The notes below the pieces were generated by a model, which was given only the letters and a program-made list of their open reading frames with translations, had not been told where the DNA came from and did not search any database. This document shows, piece after piece, positions 8,336 to 17,651 of a DNA stretch of 64,000 nucleotides; positions within the stretch are counted from its first letter, which is position 1, and the number at the start of each line of letters is the position of its first letter. The position numbers were made by a program, and so were the translations under genes. Source of the stretch: Alterirhizorhabdus solaris (GTDB lineage: Bacteria; Pseudomonadota; Alphaproteobacteria; Sphingomonadales; Sphingomonadaceae); NCBI RefSeq assembly GCF_007785815.1, contig NZ_VNIM01000001.1, positions 1 through 64,000 on the forward strand, read 5' to 3'.

Positions 8336-11300
8336 AAGCGCAGCCTCCCGTTCTCGTCCGTGTTGATGATGGCGGCGCCATGACCGACGCCGTCGAACAC
8401 GGTCGCCGCCAGGCGATCGACCTCGCCGAACATGGTCCGAAGAAACTCCAGCTCGCCGCCTGAATGGTCTGGATCCACTCCCTCGATGGCATCCTCGATG
8501 AACTGGCGGCTCGTCGCGAGCACCAGTTTCTGCCGGGCACGGCTCAGCAGCACGTTCATGCGCTGAGGATTTCGGATGAAACCCAGAGCCCGCGTCCCGA
8601 CCAGTGCATTGTTTCGTACTAGGCTGGCGACCACGACATCGGCTTCCCCACCCTGGAAGCTATCGCTGGTGTATACGAACTTCCCGTCCCTGCGCGGGCT
8701 GTCGAAGCCGAATAAGGTACCGCTCTCCGAATCTATTTGACGCTTGAACAGGCTCTCGAAATGACCGACTTGCGCAAGATAGGGCGACAGAATGACAAGG
8801 GTGGGTGACTGCCCGCTTTCACCGGCCAACGGATGCAGATGCTGTATCGCCGCCAGCAACGCCGCCGCTTCGGTCTTATTGGTGTAGGACCGTTTGACCT
8901 GCCGCTCGAACGACCGTTTACTGGTTTTACTGAGCGCTGGCAAATTGACGAGGACAATCGGCGCTGTGACGAAAGGCGGGCCCGTTGTGATCGTCACGGG
9001 CCTTGCCTTCACGCGCTCCGAAGGGACAAGCTTTCCGTCATAGAATGTCTTTGAGACTAGGTCGCTGATCGCCGGGTGCATACGGCTTTGCTCGAGCAAA
9101 ATATTGGCGATCGAGCTAGGCCGTCCCGAAGTTTTCTCCCGGTCTTCCTCGCGTTCTGCGATCGAGCGAAACGCTTCTTCAAGCCGCGCCGCTGTCGCGA
9201 GAACGTCCTCGAGGAGCGGCTGGTCGGATTTGATGAGCTCGAGCGTAGCCTCCACTTCAGCGGGTAAGTCGGATATCGTCGCCAACTGTTCCTTTGCATC
9301 GGCGAGCAGCTCGGACGCGACCGCGACATCGTAGAATTTCCGGCGATCAACCACGTCGAACGGCGAAAGCTGACGATGATCCCCGATCATGACACGACGA
9401 TTGCCAAGCAGGAGCGCGCCGATTAGTTCCGCGCCGCTTGCCCGCGCCGCCTCTTCGATGATCACCCAGTCGAATTGCTCGCCATCTGCGATCATTTCCT
9501 CGATGACATAGGAGGATGTTGTCGCAAGCGTTACATCGGACGAGCGCAACAACAGGTTGTCGGTATCACGAAAGACCCGGTCGGCCACCACCCGCTCCGC
9601 TACGTCGACGGGTTTCAGAGCTTGCGTGATCTGATTATGCTGGCTTGCGAGCAGAGCGGCAATATCGGGCGCAAGCGAAGTCGTAGATCGCAGCAAAGCA
9701 GCCGACGCCTGGCGTAATGCGCTCAGCTTATCGTCGTCGCCCGGCTTTTCGACACGCACTACAATAGACGTGGTCTCCGAGAGGCCAGACCTGAGCTCCG
9801 CCTCCATCTGGACGAGCGTCTCGTGGTTCTGGGCCGAAATGAGTATGCGTGCGTCGCGCGTGATCGACAGAATATTCCTGACCAGCTGCGAGATCAGGAA
9901 GGTCTTGCCCACGCCAGGCGGTCCAACAACGACGTTGATGGATTTGCCAGATGCGATCGACTGCCATGCGCGTGCCTTTGTATCGTCTAGATCAGCCGGC
10001 GCCTCACCGGGAGCCGCAATGTCACGGAGCATCTCGTCGAAGCCAACCTGAGCCGGATCGTCCAGCGCTCGTAGAAGGTCCACATTGGTTCTAGCGGCGA
10101 CTATGTTCTGCAGCCGGCGACGGATCGCGCGTTCAGATCCTGACTCGGGCCGAGGGCGAAGATAATTCCCTTGCCGGGCTGTGATGGGCTGCTTGGAGGC
10201 AAAGGCGTAGGCCTGTCGACCCCGATAGAGGCTGCTGCCGAGATAAAGGACGTCTGGAAGCCGGTCCCGCCCTCCAGCGAGTTTGTCAGACGGGGTGAGC
10301 GTCCACGCGGCTTTGCCGTCATCATCCCGCAAATCGCGCCGAAATGCCTCTTCCGCAGTGCGCATCCCCATCCGCACGCGACGCTGGTCTCGATCCGATT
10401 CCGTTCGCGGCACGACCCAGACGAGGTTTTCCTCATCGCCCGGCGAAGCGGGAAGGATCTCGATAGGATAAATTCGGAACTGGTCCCTGAGCCAGGTGAA
10501 GGCTTCCAGAACGATCAGCGCGTACCAGGGCGTTACGTCTCGCAGCGCGTTTTGCGTCGCAGCGGGATCATTTGAATCTGTCCACGGTATCGCCCCCGGA
10601 CCAAGTTTCCGGACCCGGTCCTCAGCGGTCTGCCGCGTGCGCGACAGGTGCAGCCGGTGTTTCAGCTCGACTGCGTCGTAGATTCGGTCTGCGGGACGTC
10701 TCTTCTCTGCGGAAACGAGCATTCCGAACCGGTTATCGACGATTTTGACGCCATAGACCGCAAGATCTGTGAAAACCTTTACAATACCCCGGCCCGAAAA
10801 GTCGGCGCGGGCGTCCGGGCGCAGCATATCCTCCTCAACGAAACGAAGCACGGCGGCTGTATCGTTCGCCGTGATTGTCCCGGACGTGAGCTGCGGCAGA
10901 TCGCCGCGCAATACGTCCGACGTCGGATAGAGAACCATTTCGCCTTCCGAACTGGATCCCACACGGTCGAGCTCTGCGATGACTTCTCGCAAGTCGCGTA
11001 GTACGATGCCACCGTCGAACAGTTGATATTGCGGCGGGTTGGCAAGCCTGTCGAGCATCCGGCGCTCGATCGAGATTAAGGATGGTCCGCTATCCGCCGT
11101 TATGCCGAGGATCGACGCTGCTGCCCGGCCGAGATCCATCCAGTCTTGGCGGAATGAGATCGCGCCGGATGACCGCAGCGGATGATGCGCACCACCAAGA
11201 TCGCCGTCGCTGATGTGGACGCAGGTCTCATATCCACCTAGGCGATAATCCTCCCGATCATCGCCGTGCGAAAAGAAGACATGCTCGCTGACCGCGCCGT

Positions 11301-11757
11301 GGACGATACCTGCATCGTGGCAGTCAGCCAATGCTTCGGCGATGCGGGCGATGTTGCGCCAGAAAGTCTTGCGTCCGGCACCAGAGAGGAAGAGACCCTG
11401 CTTTGCCCGCACGCGCGCGGGACTGGAGACCGGAGTCCCTGGATCGAGCATCAGGATTGCGAACTCATGGCGATCCTCGACGACGCCACGCACCTCGACC
11501 AGCAGGTTGCGAGAACGACGCGATGAGAGGAGCCGGCGGACGCGGCGCAGGCCCCGCGCGATCAGACGACGGAGATCGTCATCAAGCGGCGTGCCGGTCT
11601 TTTTGAACAGGCGGAGCAGATAGCCTTCGCCATCGTCCACACCGATGCCGATCCGTAACTGGGACTGCCAGACACCCCCCACGCCAGGAAAAGAGTCATC
11701 GGCAAATCTGAACCGGTCGTCGAGGCTAGCGCTGACGGCCTTCGCTTGCTTTGCCAT
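8332..11757 (-). CDS. mkoA: MkoA: SF1 helicase with N-terminal kinase-like domain (type I Mokosh)
   Basis: 1141 residues; the ATG at 11757 has a strong ribosome binding site AGGAGGGG four bases upstream. About 1-290 resembles a serine/threonine kinase fold (EALADCHDAGIVHGAVSEHV near 140-160, then an LGGYE strand). The catalytic loop reads HGAVSEHV instead of HRDLKPEN and the DFG position reads LGG, so it looks like a pseudokinase. About 560-1140 is an SF1B/Upf1-like helicase (COG1112 type): Walker A VVGPPGVGKTF near 611-620, motif II IIEEAARASG near 765, motif III GDHRQLSPF, motif V SFQGGEADVVVAS, and motif VI MNVLLSRARQKL near 1069. It is co-translated with mkoB and follows herA after 159 bp on the same strand. 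Helicase identity is firm; the Mokosh name rests on the two-gene architecture. Confidence 0.87.
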   Translation of the reverse strand: MAKQAKAVSASLDDRFRFADDSFPGVGGVWQSQLRIGIGVDDGEGYLLRLFKKTGTPLDDDLRRLIARGLRRVRRLLSSRRSRNLLVEVRGVVEDRHEFAILMLDPGTPVSSPARVRAKQGLFLSGAGRKTFWRNIARIAEALADCHDAGIVHGAVSEHVFFSHGDDREDYRLGGYETCVHISDGDLGGAHHPLRSSGAISFRQDWMDLGRAAASILGITADSGPSLISIERRMLDRLANPPQYQLFDGGIVLRDLREVIAELDRVGSSSEGEMVLYPTSDVLRGDLPQLTSGTITANDTAAVLRFVEEDMLRPDARADFSGRGIVKVFTDLAVYGVKIVDNRFGMLVSAEKRRPADRIYDAVELKHRLHLSRTRQTAEDRVRKLGPGAIPWTDSNDPAATQNALRDVTPWYALIVLEAFTWLRDQFRIYPIEILPASPGDEENLVWVVPRTESDRDQRRVRMGMRTAEEAFRRDLRDDDGKAAWTLTPSDKLAGGRDRLPDVLYLGSSLYRGRQAYAFASKQPITARQGNYLRPRPESGSERAIRRRLQNIVAARTNVDLLRALDDPAQVGFDEMLRDIAAPGEAPADLDDTKARAWQSIASGKSINVVVGPPGVGKTFLISQLVRNILSITRDARILISAQNHETLVQMEAELRSGLSETTSIVVRVEKPGDDDKLSALRQASAALLRSTTSLAPDIAALLASQHNQITQALKPVDVAERVVADRVFRDTDNLLLRSSDVTLATTSSYVIEEMIADGEQFDWVIIEEAARASGAELIGALLLGNRRVMIGDHRQLSPFDVVDRRKFYDVAVASELLADAKEQLATISDLPAEVEATLELIKSDQPLLEDVLATAARLEEAFRSIAEREEDREKTSGRPSSIANILLEQSRMHPAISDLVSKTFYDGKLVPSERVKARPVTITTGPPFVTAPIVLVNLPALSKTSKRSFERQVKRSYTNKTEAAALLAAIQHLHPLAGESGQSPTLVILSPYLAQVGHFESLFKRQIDSESGTLFGFDSPRRDGKFVYTSDSFQGGEADVVVASLVRNNALVGTRALGFIRNPQRMNVLLSRARQKLVLATSRQFIEDAIEGVDPDHSGGELEFLRTMFGEVDRLAATVFDGVGHGAAIINTDENGRLRL

Positions 11758-11916
11758 TTATCCCCTCCTGCCCCGCACGCAGCAGCGTACGGGCTACATT
11801 GACGCGAAGCCGCTGTTGACCTGTCCGCTTATCGCGTCAGGATTGGCCGTGTGATCCCGCCGGCCGAAGCAGATCATAGGAATAAAGCGACACCAGCGCC
11901 CTCTCCTCCGAGTGTA

Positions 11917-13752
11917 CTAGACGCTGGCCGCAAGCACCTTGCCACGCCAGCGGTCAATGACATCGTCGAAATTGACCTCGCGCCAATCGGAGTTCCATTC
12001 CTGCAGATAGTTGACGCTGCGCGAGTGCGGTTCTGGAACCGGCAGCGCAAAGCGACCGACCGTCGGCATAAGCGGCGCGTCACCGACGATGAGGAACTCA
12101 CCTTGACCGAGGTTGGGAAGCAGGTCTCCGATCCCGGCGGATAGGTCGGGAAGGAGAGACTTGATGTAACTCTGATCGACAGCGTTGGTCAGCCGCAGCG
12201 AAATGAAGTTCGAACATTGGGAGAATATGGTCTCCGAGACTTCCGACGGCCGCTGACTCACGACCATCAGCGTGACGCCATATTTGCGCCCCTCCTTCGC
12301 GATCCGCTCGATCGATTTGCGCGACGAGTCATATTGTGCTCCACCCGATCGGGGCACGTAATTATGGGCTTCCTCACATACCACCATGATCGGTATGTCG
12401 CTGACGTTGCCGCCAACATGACGATTTTTCGAATAGTGAAAGCCAAAGTCGAAGATCATCCGCGATATCAGGCTAACGACAATGCTCAAAACCTCGAACG
12501 GTATGCCACTCAGATCGACGATCGAGACGTTAGACTGCGTAAGATAGCCGATGAATTGGCGCACGACATCCGCGAAATCGCTCGTAACGAGCAAAGCGCC
12601 GTCGTCTTTCACGGGATAGAATAAGAAGCGCAGCCGAGGGTCGGCAAGCCGCGTACGCAGCCGTAGAATGAGCCGGTCGAATTCTCCATGGAAGGGACCG
12701 TTGCTGGCTTTCGTGGCCGTCGCGGTCGACGCGACGACAAAAGACTGGAGGGCGTCGAAATAGCAACTGTCGCGATCTACGACTAACGTCTCGTTGGCAA
12801 GCTTCGGCTTTCCCTCCCCGACCAGCTTGCCAATCACTTCGGCGTTCATGTTTTCAAGGTAGGTTACGACCTCGTCAATCGAGAAGTAGACGGGCGTGTC
12901 GAAGGAAAGGTTCTCCAACCCTGGATTGTGGCGGCATTTATTACGCACGACGGCGTGCCGGAATTGCGACACTTGGTTGTGCGAGTTGAGCTCGTGGCTC
13001 TCGATGAACATCTCCTCGAGCTCCTGGGCGTTCATCAGCCAGTACGGCAGCCGGAGCGTATCGACGTCGAGCAGGTTCAGCGTAAAGTTCTCGGCTTCGG
13101 CGAGCCTGAAAGCCGCAGCATATTCGGCATGGATATCGAAGATCACGATATGCGCATTTTTCTGCGCGGCCTTGTTCGCGTTCGCTTTCTCCTCGATGCC
13201 AACGACGGTCTGCAGGATCTTGGCAACGGCGCATGATTTGCCTGAGCCGGTCGATCCGACCACCGCGACGTGTTTGCTGAAGAAGCGGTCGCCATCAACC
13301 TCGAACTTCACGTCAGGCGCGACACTGAGTGTGCCGAACGAGAAGGGCGACCGGATTTGTTTGGAGAAAATATCGCCGAGGACCGCCGGCGGCGTCACGT
13401 AGGCATATTCGGTTGGCACCGGAAGGGCCGGCGTTCCGCGGGCAAATTCGCCTTCCTCCGAAAGCGTGCCGATCGGCTGAGTGTCGATCTGGAAGCGGAA
13501 CGCGACGGAATCGACGTCGCCGCTGTCGCCGTCATCGGCCACGCCGGGCCTCGAGCGATCAATGTGGGAGGCGCGAACGGCGGTGATCGTGGCGAGCAGA
13601 TAGAGATTATTGCCCGAGGCGATCAGTAGATACTGTCCTACGCCGAGTTTGGTTTTGTATTTCTCGAAATCTTCGGCGCTGCTGATTTCGATGCGCACCA
13701 GCGACGGTGAGCTATCGGTCACACTGCCGATTGGGTTTCCAAGATCAGGCAT
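11917..13752 (-). CDS. herA: HerA-type hexameric DNA translocase ATPase
   Basis: 611 residues. The N-terminal 150 residues look like the beta-barrel (HAS-barrel) found in HerA. Walker A is GSTGSGKS at 166-173, Walker B MVVCEEAHNYVPR around 455-468 (CEEAH in place of the usual DEAH), and the FtsK/HerA sensor region is GVTLMVVSQRPSEVSETI near 490-510. HerA proteins form hexamers that pump or unwind double-stranded DNA and feed it to a partner nuclease: NurA in archaea, DUF4297, SIR2 or others in bacterial defence. Here the start overlaps the stop of the nuclease gene by 8 bp, and Rad50- and Mre11-like genes lie directly upstream, so it should act as the motor of that complex. Start ATG at 13752 is clear. 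Confidence 0.92.
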   Translation of the reverse strand: MPDLGNPIGSVTDSSPSLVRIEISSAEDFEKYKTKLGVGQYLLIASGNNLYLLATITAVRASHIDRSRPGVADDGDSGDVDSVAFRFQIDTQPIGTLSEEGEFARGTPALPVPTEYAYVTPPAVLGDIFSKQIRSPFSFGTLSVAPDVKFEVDGDRFFSKHVAVVGSTGSGKSCAVAKILQTVVGIEEKANANKAAQKNAHIVIFDIHAEYAAAFRLAEAENFTLNLLDVDTLRLPYWLMNAQELEEMFIESHELNSHNQVSQFRHAVVRNKCRHNPGLENLSFDTPVYFSIDEVVTYLENMNAEVIGKLVGEGKPKLANETLVVDRDSCYFDALQSFVVASTATATKASNGPFHGEFDRLILRLRTRLADPRLRFLFYPVKDDGALLVTSDFADVVRQFIGYLTQSNVSIVDLSGIPFEVLSIVVSLISRMIFDFGFHYSKNRHVGGNVSDIPIMVVCEEAHNYVPRSGGAQYDSSRKSIERIAKEGRKYGVTLMVVSQRPSEVSETIFSQCSNFISLRLTNAVDQSYIKSLLPDLSAGIGDLLPNLGQGEFLIVGDAPLMPTVGRFALPVPEPHSRSVNYLQEWNSDWREVNFDDVIDRWRGKVLAASV

Positions 13753-14974
13753 ATGTGGTCCTTAGCTGCAGAGCATATTCGAGATCAGAGAGCCGCTCGA
13801 TTTCGAAGCGGTGAACATCTATGTCATGGTGAGCCCAAGGGTCATCCGCGACGTTGACGAGGAAGAGCTCGTCCGGCCGCTTTGGCGGTTCCTCCGTCAC
13901 ACTGTCCCGGCCGGCAAGGCGCACGCTGAACTCGATGGCGAACGGGGATTTCTTGACCATCGGGCGCCGGAATAGATCCTTGGCCCGAAACGCGCTGCCT
14001 ACCAGCCCGTTGGCGCAGCGAAGACCGGCATCATGGAGGCGTGTTTCCAAACTGCTGACGTCATACTCTCCGACGATCATGAACAACGGAGGGTTTGAGT
14101 GCAGGTACTTGCAGCAGTAGCGCTCGACGAACTTCTTGATGAAGCGGACGATGTCATCGTCGAACTTCTCGATCGCAGCCGGGGCAAGGACGAAGGTGCG
14201 ACCGCGCGCATTTTGTCCGAGCGATGGCTTGAGGTCTTCGCGAAGCCGCTTGAAGATCTGGGCGCGTGTCGCAAGCTCTCGGGTCCAGCGCGTGAAGGTC
14301 ACCTTCCGAACGTCGTGAAGAGCGCCGAGGAAAAGCGACGGATCGACGGTCCGATCTGTCACGCTGGCTTGGGTAGCTAGATCGACGATGCGTTGAATCG
14401 CGTTGGGATAGATGATCGCCTCAACGTCCTCGGCCGAAAACCCCTTGCCGCGCAGTTCGTCCAGAACGGTCCGCTGGAGAGCGTCCGTCGTTGGCCCGAA
14501 CTCGATGGTTAGCCGCTTAAGAAACTCGTCGTGATCAACGCCAGCCACGATACGTTTTATGATCGTTTTAAGCGGATCCGACCCGGTCCCGAGAACCGTT
14601 TCCAGCTCCGGCTTGGTCAGCGTCCTGCTACCACTCTGGTCAGGAAAATGGCAAAAGAGTCGATAATAGATCTTGGGCGTTTGGCTCGCGTCTTGCGAGA
14701 AATGCTCAAGCATGAGCAGGATGGGTTTATAGATCTTGCCGAGCGTGAACTTGTCGGCCTGCTCATGATATTTGCATTGCACGGCGGTCGTGAAGCCAGC
14801 CGTTGCCACGTCGATGTCCTCGATCGCACCTTCGATGGTTACCTTGGTGCCGGTTCCAGCCACCAGGATCTCCGAAAGGTATCGGAGAAATTGGTAGAGG
14901 TAGCCCTTAATCGAATATTCCGCAGTTCTGGCCACGCCCCCACCCTTCTCGGCCAGAGTGATCTGCGGCCGCAT
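13745..14974 (-). CDS. Cap4/DUF4297-like dsDNA nuclease partner of HerA
   Basis: 409 residues from ATG 14974 (a TTG three codons earlier at 14983 is possible). The N-terminal 90 residues show the Cap4/DUF4297 nuclease pattern: SIKGYLYQFLRYL, then VTIEGAIEDIDV with acidic residues at 48, 52, 53 and 55, then AVQCKYHE with Q66 and K68. That is a PD-(D/E)xK core in the D...QxK variant. The remaining 300 residues have no named domain and may bind HerA or a signal. DUF4297-HerA pairs are a described two-gene defence module. Here the nuclease overlaps herA by 8 bp and follows the Rad50-like gene by 46 bp, making a four-gene unit. Confidence in the nuclease fold is good; the exact family is from recognition without a profile search. 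Confidence 0.75.
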   Translation of the reverse strand: MRPQITLAEKGGGVARTAEYSIKGYLYQFLRYLSEILVAGTGTKVTIEGAIEDIDVATAGFTTAVQCKYHEQADKFTLGKIYKPILLMLEHFSQDASQTPKIYYRLFCHFPDQSGSRTLTKPELETVLGTGSDPLKTIIKRIVAGVDHDEFLKRLTIEFGPTTDALQRTVLDELRGKGFSAEDVEAIIYPNAIQRIVDLATQASVTDRTVDPSLFLGALHDVRKVTFTRWTRELATRAQIFKRLREDLKPSLGQNARGRTFVLAPAAIEKFDDDIVRFIKKFVERYCCKYLHSNPPLFMIVGEYDVSSLETRLHDAGLRCANGLVGSAFRAKDLFRRPMVKKSPFAIEFSVRLAGRDSVTEEPPKRPDELFLVNVADDPWAHHDIDVHRFEIERLSDLEYALQLRTTYA

Positions 14975-15020
14975 CTGCGTCAAGCAATCCCAGTCCAGAG
15001 ATCGTACAGTGGCGGGAGTA

Positions 15021-17651
15021 TCAGGGCGCTGCCATAACGAGCCGGTTGCCGGGTACGTGCCGGAACGCGCGATCGCGACACGTCAGAAGGATGATCTGCA
15101 TGCGAGTTGCAGCCTCGGTAAGGATCTCAATCATGGTGTCGAGACGGCCATCGTCGGAATAGACGAGCGGATCATCGAGGATCAGCGATACCGGCTTGCC
15201 CTGCTCCAGCAGCAGGTCCGCAAACGCGATCCGCGTCAGAACCGCGAGTTGCTCCTGCGTGCCGCGCGATAGGGTGGCGCAATTCTCGTCGACACCGCCA
15301 CGCACCACTGTTTCGAGTGTGAGATCGTCCGAAAAGGTCAGATCGCAGTCCGGCAAGAGCTGCGCGATATACCGCTTTGCTCGCTTGGCGACGGGACCTA
15401 CAAATTTCGCCGAGGTCTCGTTGCGTGCGGTTTCGAGCGTCTCCCGAAGGAGCTTGAGCGTGTCCGCTTCCTCAGTCACGCGCTGGAGCGCGGCATCAGC
15501 CGCTTCCTTTTCGTCTTGCGCCGCCGCCGCGCGATCGGCGAGGCCTAACCCGCCCTCGCTCTCGATCGTGCCTTCGAGGCGCGCGATGTTCGTCTCGAGT
15601 TTGGTTCGCGTTTCCGCAGTGGTGCGCACGCGCGCGTCGATGATGTCGATCCTGCGTTTGATCGCGGCCACATCATGCGCGGAAGCGTCGCGCGTCGCGT
15701 CGTCGAGCTTCACCGCCGCCTCCGCGGCGGTTTCGCGGGCTCGTGCAAGAGCCGCCTCGATCGTGGCCCACTCTGGCCTTGCCTCGATCGCCTCAACAAC
15801 GCTTACGGCACTTGCCTGGTCGCTTACCGCCCCCGCTTCGAGAGTGGCGAGCGGCGCGTCCTCGCCCTCGACCCGCCGCAGCGCCTCGATCGCGCTGTCG
15901 TGTGTTCCATCAGCGCGAGCAAGCTTCGTATCGGCAGCATCGAGCGCCTGTGTCAGGCCGGCGATGTCCGGGAGGGCAGCGTCGCTATCGCCGAGTTCAT
16001 CCTGCAGCTCGGTGACGAGCAGCTTGAGCGCCTCGGCTCCGGCAGCAAGTTGGATGAACTCATCGGCCGGCGTGACGGCTTCGATCCGCGCCGCAATCGT
16101 GCGGAGTTCAGCAGCCGCGTCGCGTGCCGCCTCGTTTCGTGCGCGTGCCGCCGCAAGATCGGCAATCCCAAGTTCGTCCAGAGCCACCTTTCGCTTGCGG
16201 AGCGCCGATGTCAGAGTTTCCTCGGCGCTCGCAGCAGCAGGGGGCGGGCTTACAATCAACTCGGCCCCGCCGATCGTGATACGCGCCTCGCGGGTCAACG
16301 TGCGCTCGCCAGCCTTCATCGGCTCGCCGTCAATGATGATGCCATCCGTTGAGCCCGACAATGTGAGCCGCGTGGCGCCGGTTGCGACGACTGCCTGTGC
16401 CTGGCCGACCGCGCGATCGTTGGCCTCAAACTCGGCAATCGAGTCCTGCCCGATTGCGGTGGCGGCCAGCGTTTTCGCGTCCCGGTACTGCTGCTCGAGC
16501 TCAAGCAATTCATCATGACGGCGCCGGGCGGCGGCGGTCGCAGCCTGCCGACGAGTCTGCCGCAACTTTTGCTCGCCAACCACCAACGCCGCGCGAGCAG
16601 CTTGCCGCTCGGTTCGCGACGCTTCGAGGTCCGCGCGCGCGGCCGCCGCCTTGTCTCTGGCGCTGGCGAGCGCTTCCGCAACGGCGGCGCGCGATCCCCG
16701 CGCCGAGGTCAGCGCGGTGGCGGCAGTCTCGCGCGCGACGACGGCGGTCTCGTGCCGCTCTTTCAGATCCTCAAGCCCCTTCAGCTTCGCGGTAGCTGCC
16801 TCCTGCTCAGCCTTGCGGGTCGAGAGGATCTGCTCGGCCGCCCGGGCGATTTCCAACGAACCGACCAGATCCTTCCGGGTCTGCACATCGGTATCATCAG
16901 CGATCTCACGCTGGATGATCTTTAGCCGCCCACGGGCGGCGTCGAGCTCGGCGAAACTCCGTTCGAGTGCAGCAAGGCGCTCATTGGCCTCACGCGCCGC
17001 CGTCTCGGCAGCCTCCGCCCGTTCGCGCGCCTCGTTTTGCCGCCCGCGCTTCTGTCCGGTCGGCGACCAGTACAGATTGAATTGCGCGTCGACCCTTTGG
17101 CGGACCCGGCGATAAGCCTCGCCACCCATGATCGAGCCTACCTCCGCCTCAAGGGTCGATGCGATCGTATCACGCACGATTTGACCAGGGTTGGCGACCG
17201 CAAGCGCCTCGGTCTGGGCCACCCAGAGCAGCCCGAGCGCGCCGTACGTCGAAACGTCGCCGCCGCGGCTGGTGTCGCGGACCGAGCCGAGCAGAGCATT
17301 CAGCCGCGCTTCGGCATCGTCGCCCTGCGCGCGGCCTTGCGGGCTGGTGATTTCGAGCGCCGGACTCCTCAGGAATCGTTTGGTGATCGACCACGGGGCG
17401 CCGTCGACGTCGAAACCAACCTTGATCTCGGGAGCTACCGCCTCGCCATAGGGAGCGTACGATTGGGCGAGCTGGTTGCGCGTGTTGTGGCGAACGAAGA
17501 AGGCTGCACGCAACGCCTCCAGAAGCGTCGATTTGCCGGTTTCGTTGGGTTCGATGACGATGTTCAAGCCTTCGGTGAGACCCTCGACCGCGAAAGGGGC
17601 TCGAAACTTTCGGAAGCCATCGACCGCGATCCGCCGAATGACGAGCGTCAT
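15021..17651 (-). CDS. Rad50/SbcC-like (YhaN-type) SMC-family ATPase
   Basis: 876 residues, ATG start overlapping the stop of the SbcD-like gene as ATGA. The N-terminal ATPase lobe has EPNETGKSTLLEAL at 34-47, an SMC/Rad50 Walker A whose first glycine is replaced by glutamate. The C-terminal lobe has the ABC signature LSRGTQEQLAV and Walker B VSLILDDPLVYSDDGR, then an LLTCRDR strand. Between them lie alanine/glutamate/arginine-rich coiled coils with a small beta segment inserted (LTLSGSTDGIIIDGEPM). No CxxC zinc hook is present, and at 876 residues the coiled coil is shorter than in a typical SbcC. Both features fit the YhaN branch. With the adjacent phosphoesterase it should form an Mre11-Rad50-like nuclease head that opens or trims DNA ends, acting with HerA and the DUF4297-like nuclease. 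Confidence 0.85.
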   Translation of the reverse strand: MTLVIRRIAVDGFRKFRAPFAVEGLTEGLNIVIEPNETGKSTLLEALRAAFFVRHNTRNQLAQSYAPYGEAVAPEIKVGFDVDGAPWSITKRFLRSPALEITSPQGRAQGDDAEARLNALLGSVRDTSRGGDVSTYGALGLLWVAQTEALAVANPGQIVRDTIASTLEAEVGSIMGGEAYRRVRQRVDAQFNLYWSPTGQKRGRQNEARERAEAAETAAREANERLAALERSFAELDAARGRLKIIQREIADDTDVQTRKDLVGSLEIARAAEQILSTRKAEQEAATAKLKGLEDLKERHETAVVARETAATALTSARGSRAAVAEALASARDKAAAARADLEASRTERQAARAALVVGEQKLRQTRRQAATAAARRRHDELLELEQQYRDAKTLAATAIGQDSIAEFEANDRAVGQAQAVVATGATRLTLSGSTDGIIIDGEPMKAGERTLTREARITIGGAELIVSPPPAAASAEETLTSALRKRKVALDELGIADLAAARARNEAARDAAAELRTIAARIEAVTPADEFIQLAAGAEALKLLVTELQDELGDSDAALPDIAGLTQALDAADTKLARADGTHDSAIEALRRVEGEDAPLATLEAGAVSDQASAVSVVEAIEARPEWATIEAALARARETAAEAAVKLDDATRDASAHDVAAIKRRIDIIDARVRTTAETRTKLETNIARLEGTIESEGGLGLADRAAAAQDEKEAADAALQRVTEEADTLKLLRETLETARNETSAKFVGPVAKRAKRYIAQLLPDCDLTFSDDLTLETVVRGGVDENCATLSRGTQEQLAVLTRIAFADLLLEQGKPVSLILDDPLVYSDDGRLDTMIEILTEAATRMQIILLTCRDRAFRHVPGNRLVMAAP

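Noticed and set aside
15196-16518. 440-codon + strand frame, serine/alanine-rich
   Set aside because: Antisense of the coiled-coil region of the Rad50-like gene; repetitive composition without domains.
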